Both the position numbers and the translations under genes were made by a program. A stretch of 64,000 bases of DNA from Prevotella sp. UBA7551. Lineage in GTDB: Bacteria > Bacteroidota > Bacteroidia > Bacteroidales > Bacteroidaceae. Below the pieces are notes generated by a model. It worked only from the letters and a program-made list of their open reading frames with translations, had not been told where the DNA came from and did no database searches. Shown here piece after piece: positions 48,956 through 58,373 of the stretch (the first letter of the stretch is position 1; each line of letters starts with the position of its first letter). The stretch spans positions 20,946 to 84,945 of the forward strand of contig DLLX01000017.1 in NCBI GenBank assembly GCA_002479145.1, given 5' to 3'.

Positions 48956-49513
48956 TTATTCTGTGCTCCCGCCATGTCCACTACTATGGTTTGGACTCCC
49001 ACTGCCGCCGTCCTGGACTTGAGTCGTGTCCTCAGAAGCAGGTTGATTGGCATTCTCCTCTGGGGCTTCCTCCACTTCAGGCTCGGGTTCTGTGGTGACC
49101 TCAGGCTGCTCAACAAAGGTGTCGACCTTCATTGGCGGAGTGGTATCCACTACTGGCTCTTCGTAAGGAATAGTGTCAACAGGAATATTATCGGGTTCGT
49201 TGGGTTGGGTCTTGGAGGTGTTATACATGGCAAAGCCAATCACGCAAACAACAACCAGCACCACAGCCAGACCAATCCACAGCCAGCGGCGGTTGGGATG
49301 GCTGCCTTCATCGACCGTATCAGCTTGCCAGGGTGCTCTCCTTCCACTGTTCGTGGGCTTAGGAGGGGTGTAGTGCTCGCCCTTAGCTGCATTGGGTAGC
49401 GTTATCTGCATCACGCCATGACACTCGGGGCACTGGCACTCGATAGTCTTTCCCGGCTCTGCATCGATGAGGAACTGCATTCCGCAGTTATCACACGTAA
49501 TCTGATATTTCAT
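48956..49513 (-). CDS. Zinc-ribbon membrane protein with long acidic tail
   Basis: A 185-residue protein of unknown function. Seen: an N-terminal four-Cys zinc ribbon (ITCDNCGMQF and ECQCPECHGV, residues ~5-35), a basic linker, one membrane helix (RRWLWIGLAVVLVVVCVIGFA region, residues ~76-96), then a low-complexity Glu/Pro/Thr-rich segment and a Ser/Gly/His tail. The layout suggests a cytoplasmic zinc ribbon with an extracytoplasmic disordered tail. It follows kdtA by 24 bp on the same strand and probably shares its transcript. No family with an assigned role is recognised. Confidence 0.75.
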   Translation of the reverse strand: MKYQITCDNCGMQFLIDAEPGKTIECQCPECHGVMQITLPNAAKGEHYTPPKPTNSGRRAPWQADTVDEGSHPNRRWLWIGLAVVLVVVCVIGFAMYNTSKTQPNEPDNIPVDTIPYEEPVVDTTPPMKVDTFVEQPEVTTEPEPEVEEAPEENANQPASEDTTQVQDGGSGSPNHSSGHGGSTE

Positions 49514-49537
49514 ATTTCTGTATTCTTTTAATGTGGG

Positions 49538-50791
49538 TCAAATCTGTCCTTGACGCAGCTTCTCCAGCTCAGGCCTGACGGTATTGAGCACTTTCTCCGT
49601 TGCCCCTGTGAGATTTTGGACAAAATCTGCAGCACAGTGCGCACTCTTCTGCAAGTAGTCTTCATCTTCCGCAAAACGGTTCATCAGCTGTGCGAACCCT
49701 GCATCGTCACTCACCTCAAAGCCACCTTGGGCGGCAATCAGCCCTTGCGCCTCCTGAAAATGCTTGTTGTTGGGTCCGAATATGACGGGCATACCCCATA
49801 CCGCTGCCTCCAAGACATTGTGGATACCCACGCCAAAACCGCCGCCGACATAAGCCACCTGACCATAATGGTAAACAGAGGAGAGCAGACCGAAGCAGTC
49901 GATAAGGAGGACATCGGCATCAGCCACAGCCACTTGATCCGACTGAGTGTAGCGGACGACTTTCTTTCCTTGCAACAACTGGCGTATCTGAGCGAGGTGT
50001 TCCTCCTCGATAACATGAGGAGCAATGATTAATTTCCATTCTGGATGAGAGGAGAAATAGCGCAAGAACAATTCCTCATCGGGCAACCAAGAAGATCCTG
50101 CTACGAACACACGATGGGAAGTTCCAACAAACTGCTCGATCAAAGGCAAACGCTTCCGCTCCTGTTTCACCTGCAGAACACGGTCGAAACGGGTGTCGCC
50201 CACCACATCAACCTGCTTTATACCGATAGAGGAGAGCAAGCGACGGCTTTCCTCATTCTGAACAAAGAAGCGCGTGAAGCAACGCAATACGCGTCCATAT
50301 TGCCGGCCATAGGGACGAAAGAAGATCTGTCCAGGCCGGAAAATGCTGCTCACACTATACACTGGCACTTCCCTGTGGCGCAAGATGTGAAGATAATTGT
50401 ACCAGAATTCATACTTGACGAAAAACGCCATCACTGGTCGCACCAGACGGAGGAAACGCCTGGCGTTGGATATAGTATCTATAGGAAGATAGGTGATGAT
50501 GTCCGCTCCCTGGTAATTTTTCCTCACCTCATAGCCAGAAGGAGAAAAGAAGGTGAGCAGAATCTTGTACTCTGGGTAGTCGCGGCGTATGGCTTCCATC
50601 AATGGACGACCTTGTTCAAACTCTCCAAGCGATGCGGCATGAAACCAGATATAATGTGCTGAAGCCTCGACATGCTCCCTGAGCACGTCGAAAGACGCCT
50701 GTTCGCCACGCCACATTTTCCGCACTTTAGAATCAAAGAAGGCGGCAATGCGGACACCTATCTGCATGACGCACATGATGATGTTGTACAT
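49538..50791 (-). CDS. kdtA: 3-deoxy-D-manno-octulosonic acid (Kdo) transferase
   Basis: Attaches Kdo from CMP-Kdo to lipid A precursors at the inner face of the cytoplasmic membrane. The 417-residue GT30 enzyme shows IWFHAASLGEFEQGRPLM near residue 48 (with the catalytic Glu of the family), ILLTFFSPSGYE, a central FVQNEESRRLLSSIGI segment, VAGSSWLPDEE near residue 230 and the donor-site stretch YVGGGFGVGIHNVLEAAVWGMPVIFGPN (split, near residue 315), then FQEAQGLI. ATG 50791 starts an N-terminal hydrophobic helix. It lies 65 bp behind gltX. Known also as waaA. Confidence 0.94.
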   Translation of the reverse strand: MYNIIMCVMQIGVRIAAFFDSKVRKMWRGEQASFDVLREHVEASAHYIWFHAASLGEFEQGRPLMEAIRRDYPEYKILLTFFSPSGYEVRKNYQGADIITYLPIDTISNARRFLRLVRPVMAFFVKYEFWYNYLHILRHREVPVYSVSSIFRPGQIFFRPYGRQYGRVLRCFTRFFVQNEESRRLLSSIGIKQVDVVGDTRFDRVLQVKQERKRLPLIEQFVGTSHRVFVAGSSWLPDEELFLRYFSSHPEWKLIIAPHVIEEEHLAQIRQLLQGKKVVRYTQSDQVAVADADVLLIDCFGLLSSVYHYGQVAYVGGGFGVGIHNVLEAAVWGMPVIFGPNNKHFQEAQGLIAAQGGFEVSDDAGFAQLMNRFAEDEDYLQKSAHCAADFVQNLTGATEKVLNTVRPELEKLRQGQI

Positions 50792-50856
50792 AGCCTCTAT
50801 AAGATTGGTGATTTGGAATTGGAAGAGTCACGGAATGGCCGCGTACCCACAGACAA

Positions 50857-52401
50857 CTACCCTAACTCTTCGATGGCACGATGAAGGCGGCGAAGCGTCT
50901 CCTCCTTACCAAGGAAAGCCGATATGTCGAACATACCAGGGCCTTTGCCGATACCGACCAGTGCCAAACGGAATGCGTTCATCACATCACCGAGCTTGTA
51001 ACCTTTCTCCTCAACCCACTTCATCACCACTGGTTCCTGACCCTCGACCGAGAAATCGTCGATGGTCTGGAGCAGTTGCGCCAGTTCGGTCATCTGTTGT
51101 GCGGAGTAATCTTTCCAGCGTTTCTTCACCGTCTTTGCATCATACTCCGTCGGAGGGATAAAGAAAAAGGCGCAAAGCGGCCACAGCTCATGGACGAAAT
51201 CGACGCGGTCTTTCATCATGTGAACCACCTGACGCACGCGATCCATCGTCGTATCCACACCGTTGTTAGCCACAATGGGGGCAAAGAGACGAGCTATCTC
51301 ATCATCATCTTTCCTCAACATATACTCGTGGTTAAACCAAATGGCTTTCTTGTAGTCGAACTTCGCACCCGCCTTAGAACATTTGGTGATGTCAAACGCC
51401 TTCACCAGCTCGTCAAGCGAGAAGATTTCCTGCTCCGTTCCGGGATTCCAGCCGAGCAATGCGAGGAAGTTGACCACAGCCTCTGGGAAATAACCGCTTT
51501 CGCGAAAGCCCTTACTGACCTCTCCGGTCTTAGGATCTGTCCACTCCAAGGGGAATACTGGGAAGCCCAGACGGTCACCATCGCGCTTCGACAGCTTGCC
51601 TTTACCCTCGGGTTTGAGCAATAATGGCAGGTGGGCGAAGCGGGGCATACTGTCCTCCCAGCCAAAAGCTTTGTACAAAAGCACATGGAGCGGCGCACTC
51701 GGAAGCCACTCCTCACCGCGTATCACATGAGTAATGCCCATCAAATGGTCATCGACAATGTTTGCCAAATGGTAAGTAGGCAATTCATCATGACTCTTGT
51801 AGATTACCTTGTCATCGAGAATGTCGCTTTTGACGTGTACATCTCCACGAATCATGTCGTGGACAACGACCTCCTGTCCGGGCTCCACAAGGAAGCGAAC
51901 CACATATTGCTCACCGTCATCGATGAGCTGCTTGACCTCTGAAGCAGACCGGGTGAGCGAGTTGCGCATCGTCAATCGCGTGTGTGCATCATACTGGAAG
52001 TTTTTCACTTCAGCTCGTTTCTGCTCCAGTTCCTCTGGTGTATCAAAGGCGTAATAAGCCTTTCCTGCGTCGAGAAGACGCTGGACGTACTCCTTATATA
52101 TATCCCTGCGCTCACTCTGACGGTAGGGTCCGTGGTCTCCACCAAAGCTGACGCCTTCGTCGAAGTGGATTCCCAGCCAACGAAACGATTCCAAAATGTA
52201 TTCTTCCGCTCCAGGAACAAAACGGCTCGAGTCCGTATCCTCTATGCGAAAGACCAACGTTCCCTGGTGCTGGCGGGCAAACAAATAGTTGAACAAAGCC
52301 GTACGGACACCGCCAATGTGCAACGCTCCCGTAGGGCTGGGGGCAAACCGGACTCTCACGCCCGCAGACGTAGCCCCATCTGTTTTTTTCTCTTCCATCA
52401 T
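50857..52401 (-). CDS. gltX: Glutamate--tRNA ligase GltX
   Basis: A class I aminoacyl-tRNA synthetase that charges tRNA-Glu. In 514 residues: [14 protein letters not shown] (the HIGH motif as HIGG, residues ~18-31), [24 protein letters not shown] near residue 54, [13 protein letters not shown] near residue 235 and the KMSKS loop as [12 protein letters not shown] near residue 275, followed by the helical anticodon-binding part. The length fits bacterial GltX. Two adjacent ATG codons (52401 and 52398) are possible starts. It heads the gltX-kdtA-zinc-ribbon group; a -7-like TACTTTTG lies at 52441-52434 on the minus strand. Confidence 0.97.
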   Translation of the reverse strand: MMEEKKTDGATSAGVRVRFAPSPTGALHIGGVRTALFNYLFARQHQGTLVFRIEDTDSSRFVPGAEEYILESFRWLGIHFDEGVSFGGDHGPYRQSERRDIYKEYVQRLLDAGKAYYAFDTPEELEQKRAEVKNFQYDAHTRLTMRNSLTRSASEVKQLIDDGEQYVVRFLVEPGQEVVVHDMIRGDVHVKSDILDDKVIYKSHDELPTYHLANIVDDHLMGITHVIRGEEWLPSAPLHVLLYKAFGWEDSMPRFAHLPLLLKPEGKGKLSKRDGDRLGFPVFPLEWTDPKTGEVSKGFRESGYFPEAVVNFLALLGWNPGTEQEIFSLDELVKAFDITKCSKAGAKFDYKKAIWFNHEYMLRKDDDEIARLFAPIVANNGVDTTMDRVRQVVHMMKDRVDFVHELWPLCAFFFIPPTEYDAKTVKKRWKDYSAQQMTELAQLLQTIDDFSVEGQEPVVMKWVEEKGYKLGDVMNAFRLALVGIGKGPGMFDISAFLGKEETLRRLHRAIEELG

Positions 52402-52547
52402 AAATTAATCCGCATGGATAGCCTAATTTTCGGCAAAAGTAACGCTTTTTTTCGATTATACCATATTTTTTTCGTAATTTCGCCGAGTAAAGGCGTTTCC
52501 GCCCAGCAAGTAAGGGCTATAACCAATCAAAACAAACATTACGCATC

Positions 52548-54689
52548 ATGAAGCAATTCAGCCATTACGGCGACAGAGACTGGACTCCCCTGCTTATGCG
52601 CATGGCACTGGTACTGGCTACTGTGACCATCATCGTGTTGTTTTTACCACGCGACAGCAACAAGCTTCTGCACTATAGCGAGGGCCAGCCGTGGACTGAC
52701 GGGGTGTTGATAGCTCCTACCGACTTCCCGGTTTTCAAGTCCGAGGCGGCTTTGAAGTTTGAGCGCGACTCCGTACGGGAACGGTTTCAGCCCTACTTCA
52801 ACTGGGATGACCATGTGGAAGAACAGTCTCTGGAAGATTTTCATGAAAGATTCAAGGCCGGCATTCCTGGTCTGACAGGCAATTATGTCCATATCATCGC
52901 CCAGAGACTGCGCCAAATCTACCAGCGTGGAGTGCTCGACCCCACCCAACTCTCGCAGTTCAGCGACGGCGACTCTACAACTTTCATCCGTGTGGTGACG
53001 GGGAAAGAGGCCATTACCCTGCCTACCGACAGCGTATTAACCACATTGGGCGCATACCAATACCTGTTTCTCGATGAACGGCTGATGCCCGTCAGGGCAA
53101 AACTTCAGGCCTGCAACCTCAACGACTTCATCTCGCCCAATCTCCGATATGACCGCAAGCGCAGCGAGATGGAGCTGAACGACAACCTCAGTCTCATCAC
53201 CCAGGCCAGTGGTATGGTGCTGAAGGGGCAGCGCATTATCACCCAAGGCGACATCGTAACGCCGAGAATGATGCTTGTCCTCAGCTCTTACGAGCGCGCC
53301 ATGGCCAAGCAAAGCGCGTCAAAAGACGAGCTACGCTCTACTATTGCGGGACAAACCATCTACACACTGCTGCTGGTATCGCTCTTCACTCTATATCTGA
53401 CACTCTTCAGAAAGGATTATTTCAAGAAGCCGCGCTCCATAGCCATGCTCTATGCGATGCTTGTCTTCTTTCCCTTGCTTACGTCTTTCATGATGAAGCA
53501 TCCTTTCTTCAGCATCTACATCATCCCCTTTGCCATCTCACCCATCTTCGGACGCGTGTTCATGGACTCCCGCACGGCCTTTATCCAGCACGTCACCACC
53601 ATCCTCATCTGCGCCGTGGCGGTGAAATACCAGTATGAGTTCATCGTCGTGCAGCTCGTGGCAGGACTCGTAGCCATCTATTCTCTCCGAGAGTTGTCAC
53701 GTCGAAGTCAGATATACCTCACCGCATTGCTCGTCACAGCAGCTTCTGCACTGGCCTACTTCACTCTCCAGCTGATTCAGACGGACGACCTATCAAAACT
53801 CGACCGGGCTATCTACTATCACTTTACCGTCAACGGCTTCTTCCTTCTCTTCGCCTATCCGCTGATGTTGGTCATCGAGAAGACATTCGGATTCACCTCC
53901 ACGGTGACGCTCTTCGAGCTTTCCAACACCAACAACCCTCTGCTCCGGGAACTCAGTGAGAAAGCCCCCGGCACTTTTCAGCACTCCATCACGGTGGGCA
54001 ACTTGGGCGCAGAGATAGCCAACAAGATTGGGGCAAAGGCGCAACTCGTGAGAACAGGCGCACTCTACCACGACATCGGGAAGATGAAGAACGCCGTCTA
54101 CTTCACAGAAAATCAGGCGGGATTCAACCCACACGACAAATTAACAGAGACTGAAAGTGCGGCCATCATCATCGGACACGTTGCCGAAGGACTGCGAATG
54201 GCCGAAGAACATCACCTGCCACAGGTCATCCGCGACTTCATTGCCACCCATCATGGCACGGGACTGACGCGATACTTCTACGTCAAATATAAGAATGAGC
54301 ACCCCGACGAGGATGTTGACGAAAGCCTTTTCCGCTACGCTGGTCCCAATCCATTCACTCGTGAGCAGGCCATCCTGATGATTTGCGACACAGTAGAGGC
54401 CGCATCGCGCTCGATGAAGGAATACTCACCAGAGAGCATAGGCACTCTGGTGCAAAAAGTCATAGAAGAACAAGTGCGCGAAGGCTTCTTCAACGACTGT
54501 CCCATCACCTTCCGTGACCTGCAAACAGCCAAGAACGTACTTATCGGACGTTTGAAAGCCATCTACCACACGCGCATATCCTACCCTGAGCTCAACGAAG
54601 AGGCACGGAAAAATGTAGAGGAAAAGAAAGAGGAGGAGGAAAAGAAGCAGGCAGAGTTGATTGAACAAAGGACCGAGGGTACGGAGTAA
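52548..54689 (+). CDS. 7TMR-HD family cyclic-di-AMP phosphodiesterase (PgpH type)
   Basis: A 713-residue membrane phosphohydrolase. PgpH-type proteins hydrolyse c-di-AMP. Seen: one N-terminal helix (residues ~17-35), a large extracytoplasmic domain (~40-255), a block of about seven membrane helices (~265-460) and a C-terminal HDIG domain: LRELSEKAPGTFQHSITVGNLG near residue 465 (first metal His, split), ALYHDIGKMKN near residue 505 (HD pair), ESAAIIIGHVAEGL near residue 537, FIATHHGTGL near residue 563 and ILMICDTVEAASRS near residue 605. The tail is a highly charged coil (EEKKEEEEKK). It is divergent from gltX. Confidence 0.93.
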   Translation: MKQFSHYGDRDWTPLLMRMALVLATVTIIVLFLPRDSNKLLHYSEGQPWTDGVLIAPTDFPVFKSEAALKFERDSVRERFQPYFNWDDHVEEQSLEDFHERFKAGIPGLTGNYVHIIAQRLRQIYQRGVLDPTQLSQFSDGDSTTFIRVVTGKEAITLPTDSVLTTLGAYQYLFLDERLMPVRAKLQACNLNDFISPNLRYDRKRSEMELNDNLSLITQASGMVLKGQRIITQGDIVTPRMMLVLSSYERAMAKQSASKDELRSTIAGQTIYTLLLVSLFTLYLTLFRKDYFKKPRSIAMLYAMLVFFPLLTSFMMKHPFFSIYIIPFAISPIFGRVFMDSRTAFIQHVTTILICAVAVKYQYEFIVVQLVAGLVAIYSLRELSRRSQIYLTALLVTAASALAYFTLQLIQTDDLSKLDRAIYYHFTVNGFFLLFAYPLMLVIEKTFGFTSTVTLFELSNTNNPLLRELSEKAPGTFQHSITVGNLGAEIANKIGAKAQLVRTGALYHDIGKMKNAVYFTENQAGFNPHDKLTETESAAIIIGHVAEGLRMAEEHHLPQVIRDFIATHHGTGLTRYFYVKYKNEHPDEDVDESLFRYAGPNPFTREQAILMICDTVEAASRSMKEYSPESIGTLVQKVIEEQVREGFFNDCPITFRDLQTAKNVLIGRLKAIYHTRISYPELNEEARKNVEEKKEEEEKKQAELIEQRTEGTE

Positions 54690-54850
54690 ACCAAGCATGG
54701 CGTGCCCCATTCCCATGCCTCTGAATGACCATTCGTCCGCCAGATTTTTCCGTCTTCGGCCAGCAGATAGGCACAAGGTGCTGCTAATTCAGCAATTCAA
54801 GTTGTGATACGGCTGCTTTACACGCTCGCCGTCGGCACGACTTAACACAA

Positions 54851-54905
54851 GAAGAGGATGAAACTTGTCTGTCCGCCACATAGGTCGACAAGTTTCATCC
54901 TCTTC
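54851..54905. terminator. Long bidirectional terminator
   Basis: A perfect 19-bp stem (GAAGAGGATGAAACTTGTC at 54851-54869 with its complement at 54887-54905) and a 17-nt loop, with T-rich flank on the plus side. It separates the convergent phosphodiesterase (ends 54689) and alcohol dehydrogenase (ends 54927) genes. Confidence 0.75.
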
Positions 54906-54926
54906 TTATTTATTTACGAGCTATAA

Positions 54927-56093
54927 TTAAAGGCTTCTGCGATACACTTCTATCACCTCCTCACGGGTCAATGTATGGTAACCTCCCGTGTTGCGCGGAC
55001 ATACGTCGGCATACTTTTCGATGTCTTCTTCCTTTGCACCGACCTCCGTAATGGTCATGGCCATACCAAGCTCACGCATCCAAGCCTCCATTTTTTCGAG
55101 TCCTTCGATGGCCACAGCCTTGTCGTCCTTGCCTTCAGCACTGACGTCCCATACCGTCTTGGCATAACGCTTGAAGCGTGATACGGCCTCATCGCTCTTC
55201 TCCATCAGCAGCCGATAATAGGCGTCAGTGACCGCAGAGAGCGTGTGACCGTGTATGGCATCGGTGAAAGCGGCTACCGATTGACCCAGCATGTGTACTT
55301 CCCAGTCGGTGGCTTTGCCACACTCCGTCAGCCCGTTCAGCGCCCATGTAGCCGTCCACATGATGTTGCTGCGCGCCTCATAATCCTTGGGATTCACCAG
55401 CGCCTTGCGCGAACTGACGACCAGCGAGCGCATCAATCCCTCGGCTATGTAGTCGCTCGTGTTGTCGTCACTGCCCGAAAGGTACTGCTCCAGAATATGG
55501 CACATGATGTCATAAATGCCCGCCACCATGTGATACTTCGGCACTGTATAGGTAAATTCGGGGTTAAGAATAGCGAAATCCGGGTTGCGGAAGTGGTTAA
55601 AGAGCTTCAAATCCTCCTTGTGCGAGGAAATGACCGCGCCACTGTTCATCTCAGAACCTGTACCCGTCATGGTGAGTACTACACCCACTGGTGTCCACTT
55701 GCTGTCGAGTTTTCCGAAATTTTTGAAGTAATAATCCCACGGATCTCGTTGCTGATAGGCAGACGCCGACACGGCTTTTGCGTAGTCGGCCGTAGAGCCT
55801 CCGCCGACGGCGAGGATAAGATCCACCTTTTCCTCGCGCACCTTGCGTGCTCCCTCCAGTACTTTCTCGATATCAGGATTGGGCTTTACACCTCCATCGT
55901 CGATAACAACCTTACCAGCTTCGTTCAACACCTTGATGACCTGATCATATATGCCAAACCGCTTTATGGAGCCTCCACCATAGGAAAGCATGACCTTAGG
56001 GCCATAATTCTTCAGCTCCTGGCCGAGCAAACCCAGCGCACCCTTACCAAAATGTATCTTGGTAGCGTTGTGATAAGTGAAATTACCTAACAT
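54927..56093 (-). CDS. Iron-containing alcohol dehydrogenase (BDH/YqhD type)
   Basis: A 388-residue NAD(P)H-dependent group III alcohol dehydrogenase, likely reducing aldehydes. Seen: FHFGKGALGLLG-like start (KIHFGKGALG near residue 12), the nucleotide-binding LILAVGGGSTADYAKAVSA near residue 92, VLTMTGTGSEMNSGAVIS near residue 140 (split), and the metal ligands in GIYDIMCHILEQY near residue 195 and EVHMLGQSVAAFTDAIHGHTLS near residue 265 (three His after the first Asp). This is the butanol-dehydrogenase subgroup. It is a single-gene unit; a -7-like TACTTTTG lies at 56133-56126. The physiological substrate is unknown. Confidence 0.93.
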   Translation of the reverse strand: MLGNFTYHNATKIHFGKGALGLLGQELKNYGPKVMLSYGGGSIKRFGIYDQVIKVLNEAGKVVIDDGGVKPNPDIEKVLEGARKVREEKVDLILAVGGGSTADYAKAVSASAYQQRDPWDYYFKNFGKLDSKWTPVGVVLTMTGTGSEMNSGAVISSHKEDLKLFNHFRNPDFAILNPEFTYTVPKYHMVAGIYDIMCHILEQYLSGSDDNTSDYIAEGLMRSLVVSSRKALVNPKDYEARSNIMWTATWALNGLTECGKATDWEVHMLGQSVAAFTDAIHGHTLSAVTDAYYRLLMEKSDEAVSRFKRYAKTVWDVSAEGKDDKAVAIEGLEKMEAWMRELGMAMTITEVGAKEEDIEKYADVCPRNTGGYHTLTREEVIEVYRRSL

Positions 56094-56195
56094 TTTTCTT
56101 TAACTTTAATGATTGATTACACCTGCAAAAGTAAACTGTTCATCCTGCCTCCATGTGCCATTTTTACAGGAGGCCTTACCAATTTGTTGAGCGTA

Positions 56196-56909
56196 TCATT
56201 GCCTAAGAGCAGAAAGAAAGTCGCGAATGCTGGGGAACAACAAGTTGCATCTCTCCCTCAACAAGTCCTCATCGGGCAGCGGGCCGGAGTTGATGGCTAC
56301 AGTAAAACAGCCTGCCGCCACACCGGAACGCACGCCAAGCGGTGCATTCTCCACCACAATGCCTTCCCACGGATGCAGGTTACCCGCCTTTTTCAGTCCT
56401 GCCAAGTAGGGGTCAGGTGCTGGCTTGCCATGCTTCACGTCGTAGGCAGTGGTGATATGGGCTTCTTCAAGGAAGTCACCAAAGTCGTGGAGCAGTCTTT
56501 GGATAAGAGGACGCTGCCCGCTTCCTGTCACTACGTTGATGGTAAGGCCGTGTTGGACGAACCATTGCATCAAGTCGCGCACGCCATCGAAGACATGAGT
56601 CTCCGGCAACTCGTGGAAATAGTGTGTCTTTACATCGTACATCCGTTGTGCTTCAGCCTCATCGATGTCGCGTCCGAGCTGCTCCTTCATATAGCGGCGG
56701 ATGGTATCCACGCCACGCGCACCCTCGGTGGCGTAGGTGTCTGCATCGGTAAAGTGGAGGCCAAAGCCGCCCATGACGTGCTTCCACGCCTTCGCATGAG
56801 TGGGCATGCTGTCATAGAGCACACCATCCATATCAAACAGCACCGCCTTTGGGGCAAATTGCTCATAGCCATGCTGCGCCAAATATTGTTTGATTTCTTT
56901 GTCGAACAT
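56196..56909 (-). CDS. HAD family hydrolase, beta-phosphoglucomutase-like
   Basis: A 237-residue haloacid dehalogenase-type protein of the beta-phosphoglucomutase/phosphatase group. Seen: motif I AVLFDMDGVLYDSMPTH near residue 22 (DxD pair), a helical cap with KAWKHVMGGFGL, motif II NVVTGSGQRPLI near residue 123, motif III KHGKPAPDPYLAGL near residue 158 and motif IV IVVENAPLGVRSGVAAGC near residue 180 (the usual ED pair here is EN). A mutase or sugar-phosphate phosphatase is plausible and fits its place behind pgi, but the substrate is not known. A terminator hairpin lies between it and pgi, so expression may be reduced or separate. Confidence 0.9.
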   Translation of the reverse strand: MFDKEIKQYLAQHGYEQFAPKAVLFDMDGVLYDSMPTHAKAWKHVMGGFGLHFTDADTYATEGARGVDTIRRYMKEQLGRDIDEAEAQRMYDVKTHYFHELPETHVFDGVRDLMQWFVQHGLTINVVTGSGQRPLIQRLLHDFGDFLEEAHITTAYDVKHGKPAPDPYLAGLKKAGNLHPWEGIVVENAPLGVRSGVAAGCFTVAINSGPLPDEDLLRERCNLLFPSIRDFLSALRQ

Positions 56910-56925
56910 AATCGATTACTAATTA

Positions 56926-56956
56926 AAAATCCCGCAACACGACTTGGTGTTGCGGG
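56926..56956 (-). terminator. Terminator between pgi and the HAD gene
   Basis: On the minus strand CCCGCAACAC (56956-56947) pairs with GTGTTGCGGG (56940-56931) across a 6-nt loop, followed by ATTTTTAATT (56930 on). It begins 8 bp after the pgi stop and 17 bp before the HAD start, so it would end or attenuate the operon. Confidence 0.7.
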
Positions 56957-56963
56957 CAAGAAG

Positions 56964-58322
56964 CTACGCCTCAGCTTCCAAGCGTTTCTGAATTGCTTTG
57001 CTCTCAGCCTCGTAACCCGGCTTGTTGAGCAGTGCAAACATATTCTTCTTGTATGCCTCCACACCTGGTTGGTTGAAGGGATTGACCCCCAGAACGTTGC
57101 CACTGATGCCACAGGCTTTCTCAAAGAAGTAGATGAGCTGTCCTATATAATAAGCATTCAGGCGCGGCATGGAGATGCGTATTTGCGGCACACCCCCGTC
57201 GCAGTGGGCCAGTCTCGTGCCCAACTCTGCCATCTTGTTGACCTCGTCAATCCGCTTTCCCTCCAGGAAGTTAAGCCCGTCGAGGTTCTCCTCGTCATGC
57301 GGGAAATGCAATTCATGTTCTGGCGTCTCCACACTGAGCACCGTCTCCCAGATGGAGCGCTCACCCTCCTGAATCCATTGTCCCATGGAGTGGAGGTCGG
57401 TGGTGAAGTCACAGGCCGCAGGGAAGATGCCTTTGTGGTCCTTACCCTCACTTTCTCCAAAGAGCTGCTTCCACCATTCGGCCACGAAGTGGAGTTTCGG
57501 TTGGAAGTTGGCCATGATTTCGATTTTCTTTCCCGCCTCCTGATAAAGGGCGTTGCGTACAGCCGCATACTGTGCGGCGATGTTTTCACCATAGGGCACG
57601 TCGATGGCCGTAGCCTTCTCCATGTCCTGTGCACCGGCCACCAACTGGCGGATGTCCATCCCTGCCACCGCTATGGGAAGCAAGCCGACGGGGGTAAGGA
57701 CAGAGAAACGTCCCCCCACGTTGTCGGGGATGACAAAGGTCTTGTAGCCTTCCTTGTCAGCTGCGGCACGGGCCGCACCCTTGTGTGCGTCGGTGATGGC
57801 GACAATCACGTTCTTGGCCGTCTCCTTGCCGCGCTCAGCCTCACATTGTCTCTTCAGCAAGCGGAAAGTAAGGGCGGTCTCGGTGGTCGTTCCACTCTTC
57901 GAGATATTGATGATGCCGAAGCGTTTTCCCTTCAAATAGGTGGTCAACTCGTAGAGATAATCCTCACCGATGTTGTTTCCCGCAAAGAGAATGATGGGGT
58001 TCTGCGTATCCTTGACCAACCAAGCGAAGCTGTTGTCCAACGCTTCGATGATGGCACGCGCCCCTAAGTAGGAGCCGCCGATGCCTGCTACGACTACATA
58101 GTCGCACTCCTTGCGGAGGGTATCGGCCACGGCCTGAATCTCATCGAGCGACGCCGGTGTGATGCCCGACGGAAGATGCAGCCACCCGAGAAAGTCATTA
58201 CCCGGACAGGTGCCGTTCTCCAGTGCGGCCTGTGCAGCCGCGACTTGTGGCGCGTAAGTCTCCAATGTGCCTGGACTGAGGAAGGAGAGTGCCTTACTGA
58301 TGTCTAAACGAATCTTTTCCAT
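56964..58322 (-). CDS. pgi: Glucose-6-phosphate isomerase
   Basis: Interconverts glucose 6-phosphate and fructose 6-phosphate. The 452-residue protein is the short bacterial form. Seen: [21 protein letters not shown] near residue 75 (split; sugar-phosphate loop), [18 protein letters not shown] near residue 140 (SKSGTT phosphate binding), [20 protein letters not shown] near residue 198, the catalytic Glu region [19 protein letters not shown] near residue 325 (split) and the late [18 protein letters not shown] with the conserved Lys. It is third in the lysS-gpsA-pgi cluster, 51 bp after gpsA. Confidence 0.97.
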   Translation of the reverse strand: MEKIRLDISKALSFLSPGTLETYAPQVAAAQAALENGTCPGNDFLGWLHLPSGITPASLDEIQAVADTLRKECDYVVVAGIGGSYLGARAIIEALDNSFAWLVKDTQNPIILFAGNNIGEDYLYELTTYLKGKRFGIINISKSGTTTETALTFRLLKRQCEAERGKETAKNVIVAITDAHKGAARAAADKEGYKTFVIPDNVGGRFSVLTPVGLLPIAVAGMDIRQLVAGAQDMEKATAIDVPYGENIAAQYAAVRNALYQEAGKKIEIMANFQPKLHFVAEWWKQLFGESEGKDHKGIFPAACDFTTDLHSMGQWIQEGERSIWETVLSVETPEHELHFPHDEENLDGLNFLEGKRIDEVNKMAELGTRLAHCDGGVPQIRISMPRLNAYYIGQLIYFFEKACGISGNVLGVNPFNQPGVEAYKKNMFALLNKPGYEAESKAIQKRLEAEA

Positions 58323-58373
58323 AAACCTATTGTATTTTCAAATGTGTGGTTATCATGCTTTTGGCTGTCGCCG

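Noticed and set aside
56109..58067. A 652-codon open frame on the plus strand opposite pgi and the HAD gene
   Set aside because: It lies antisense to two well-identified genes, has no family motifs, and its amino-acid composition is that of a reverse-strand shadow of GC-rich coding DNA.
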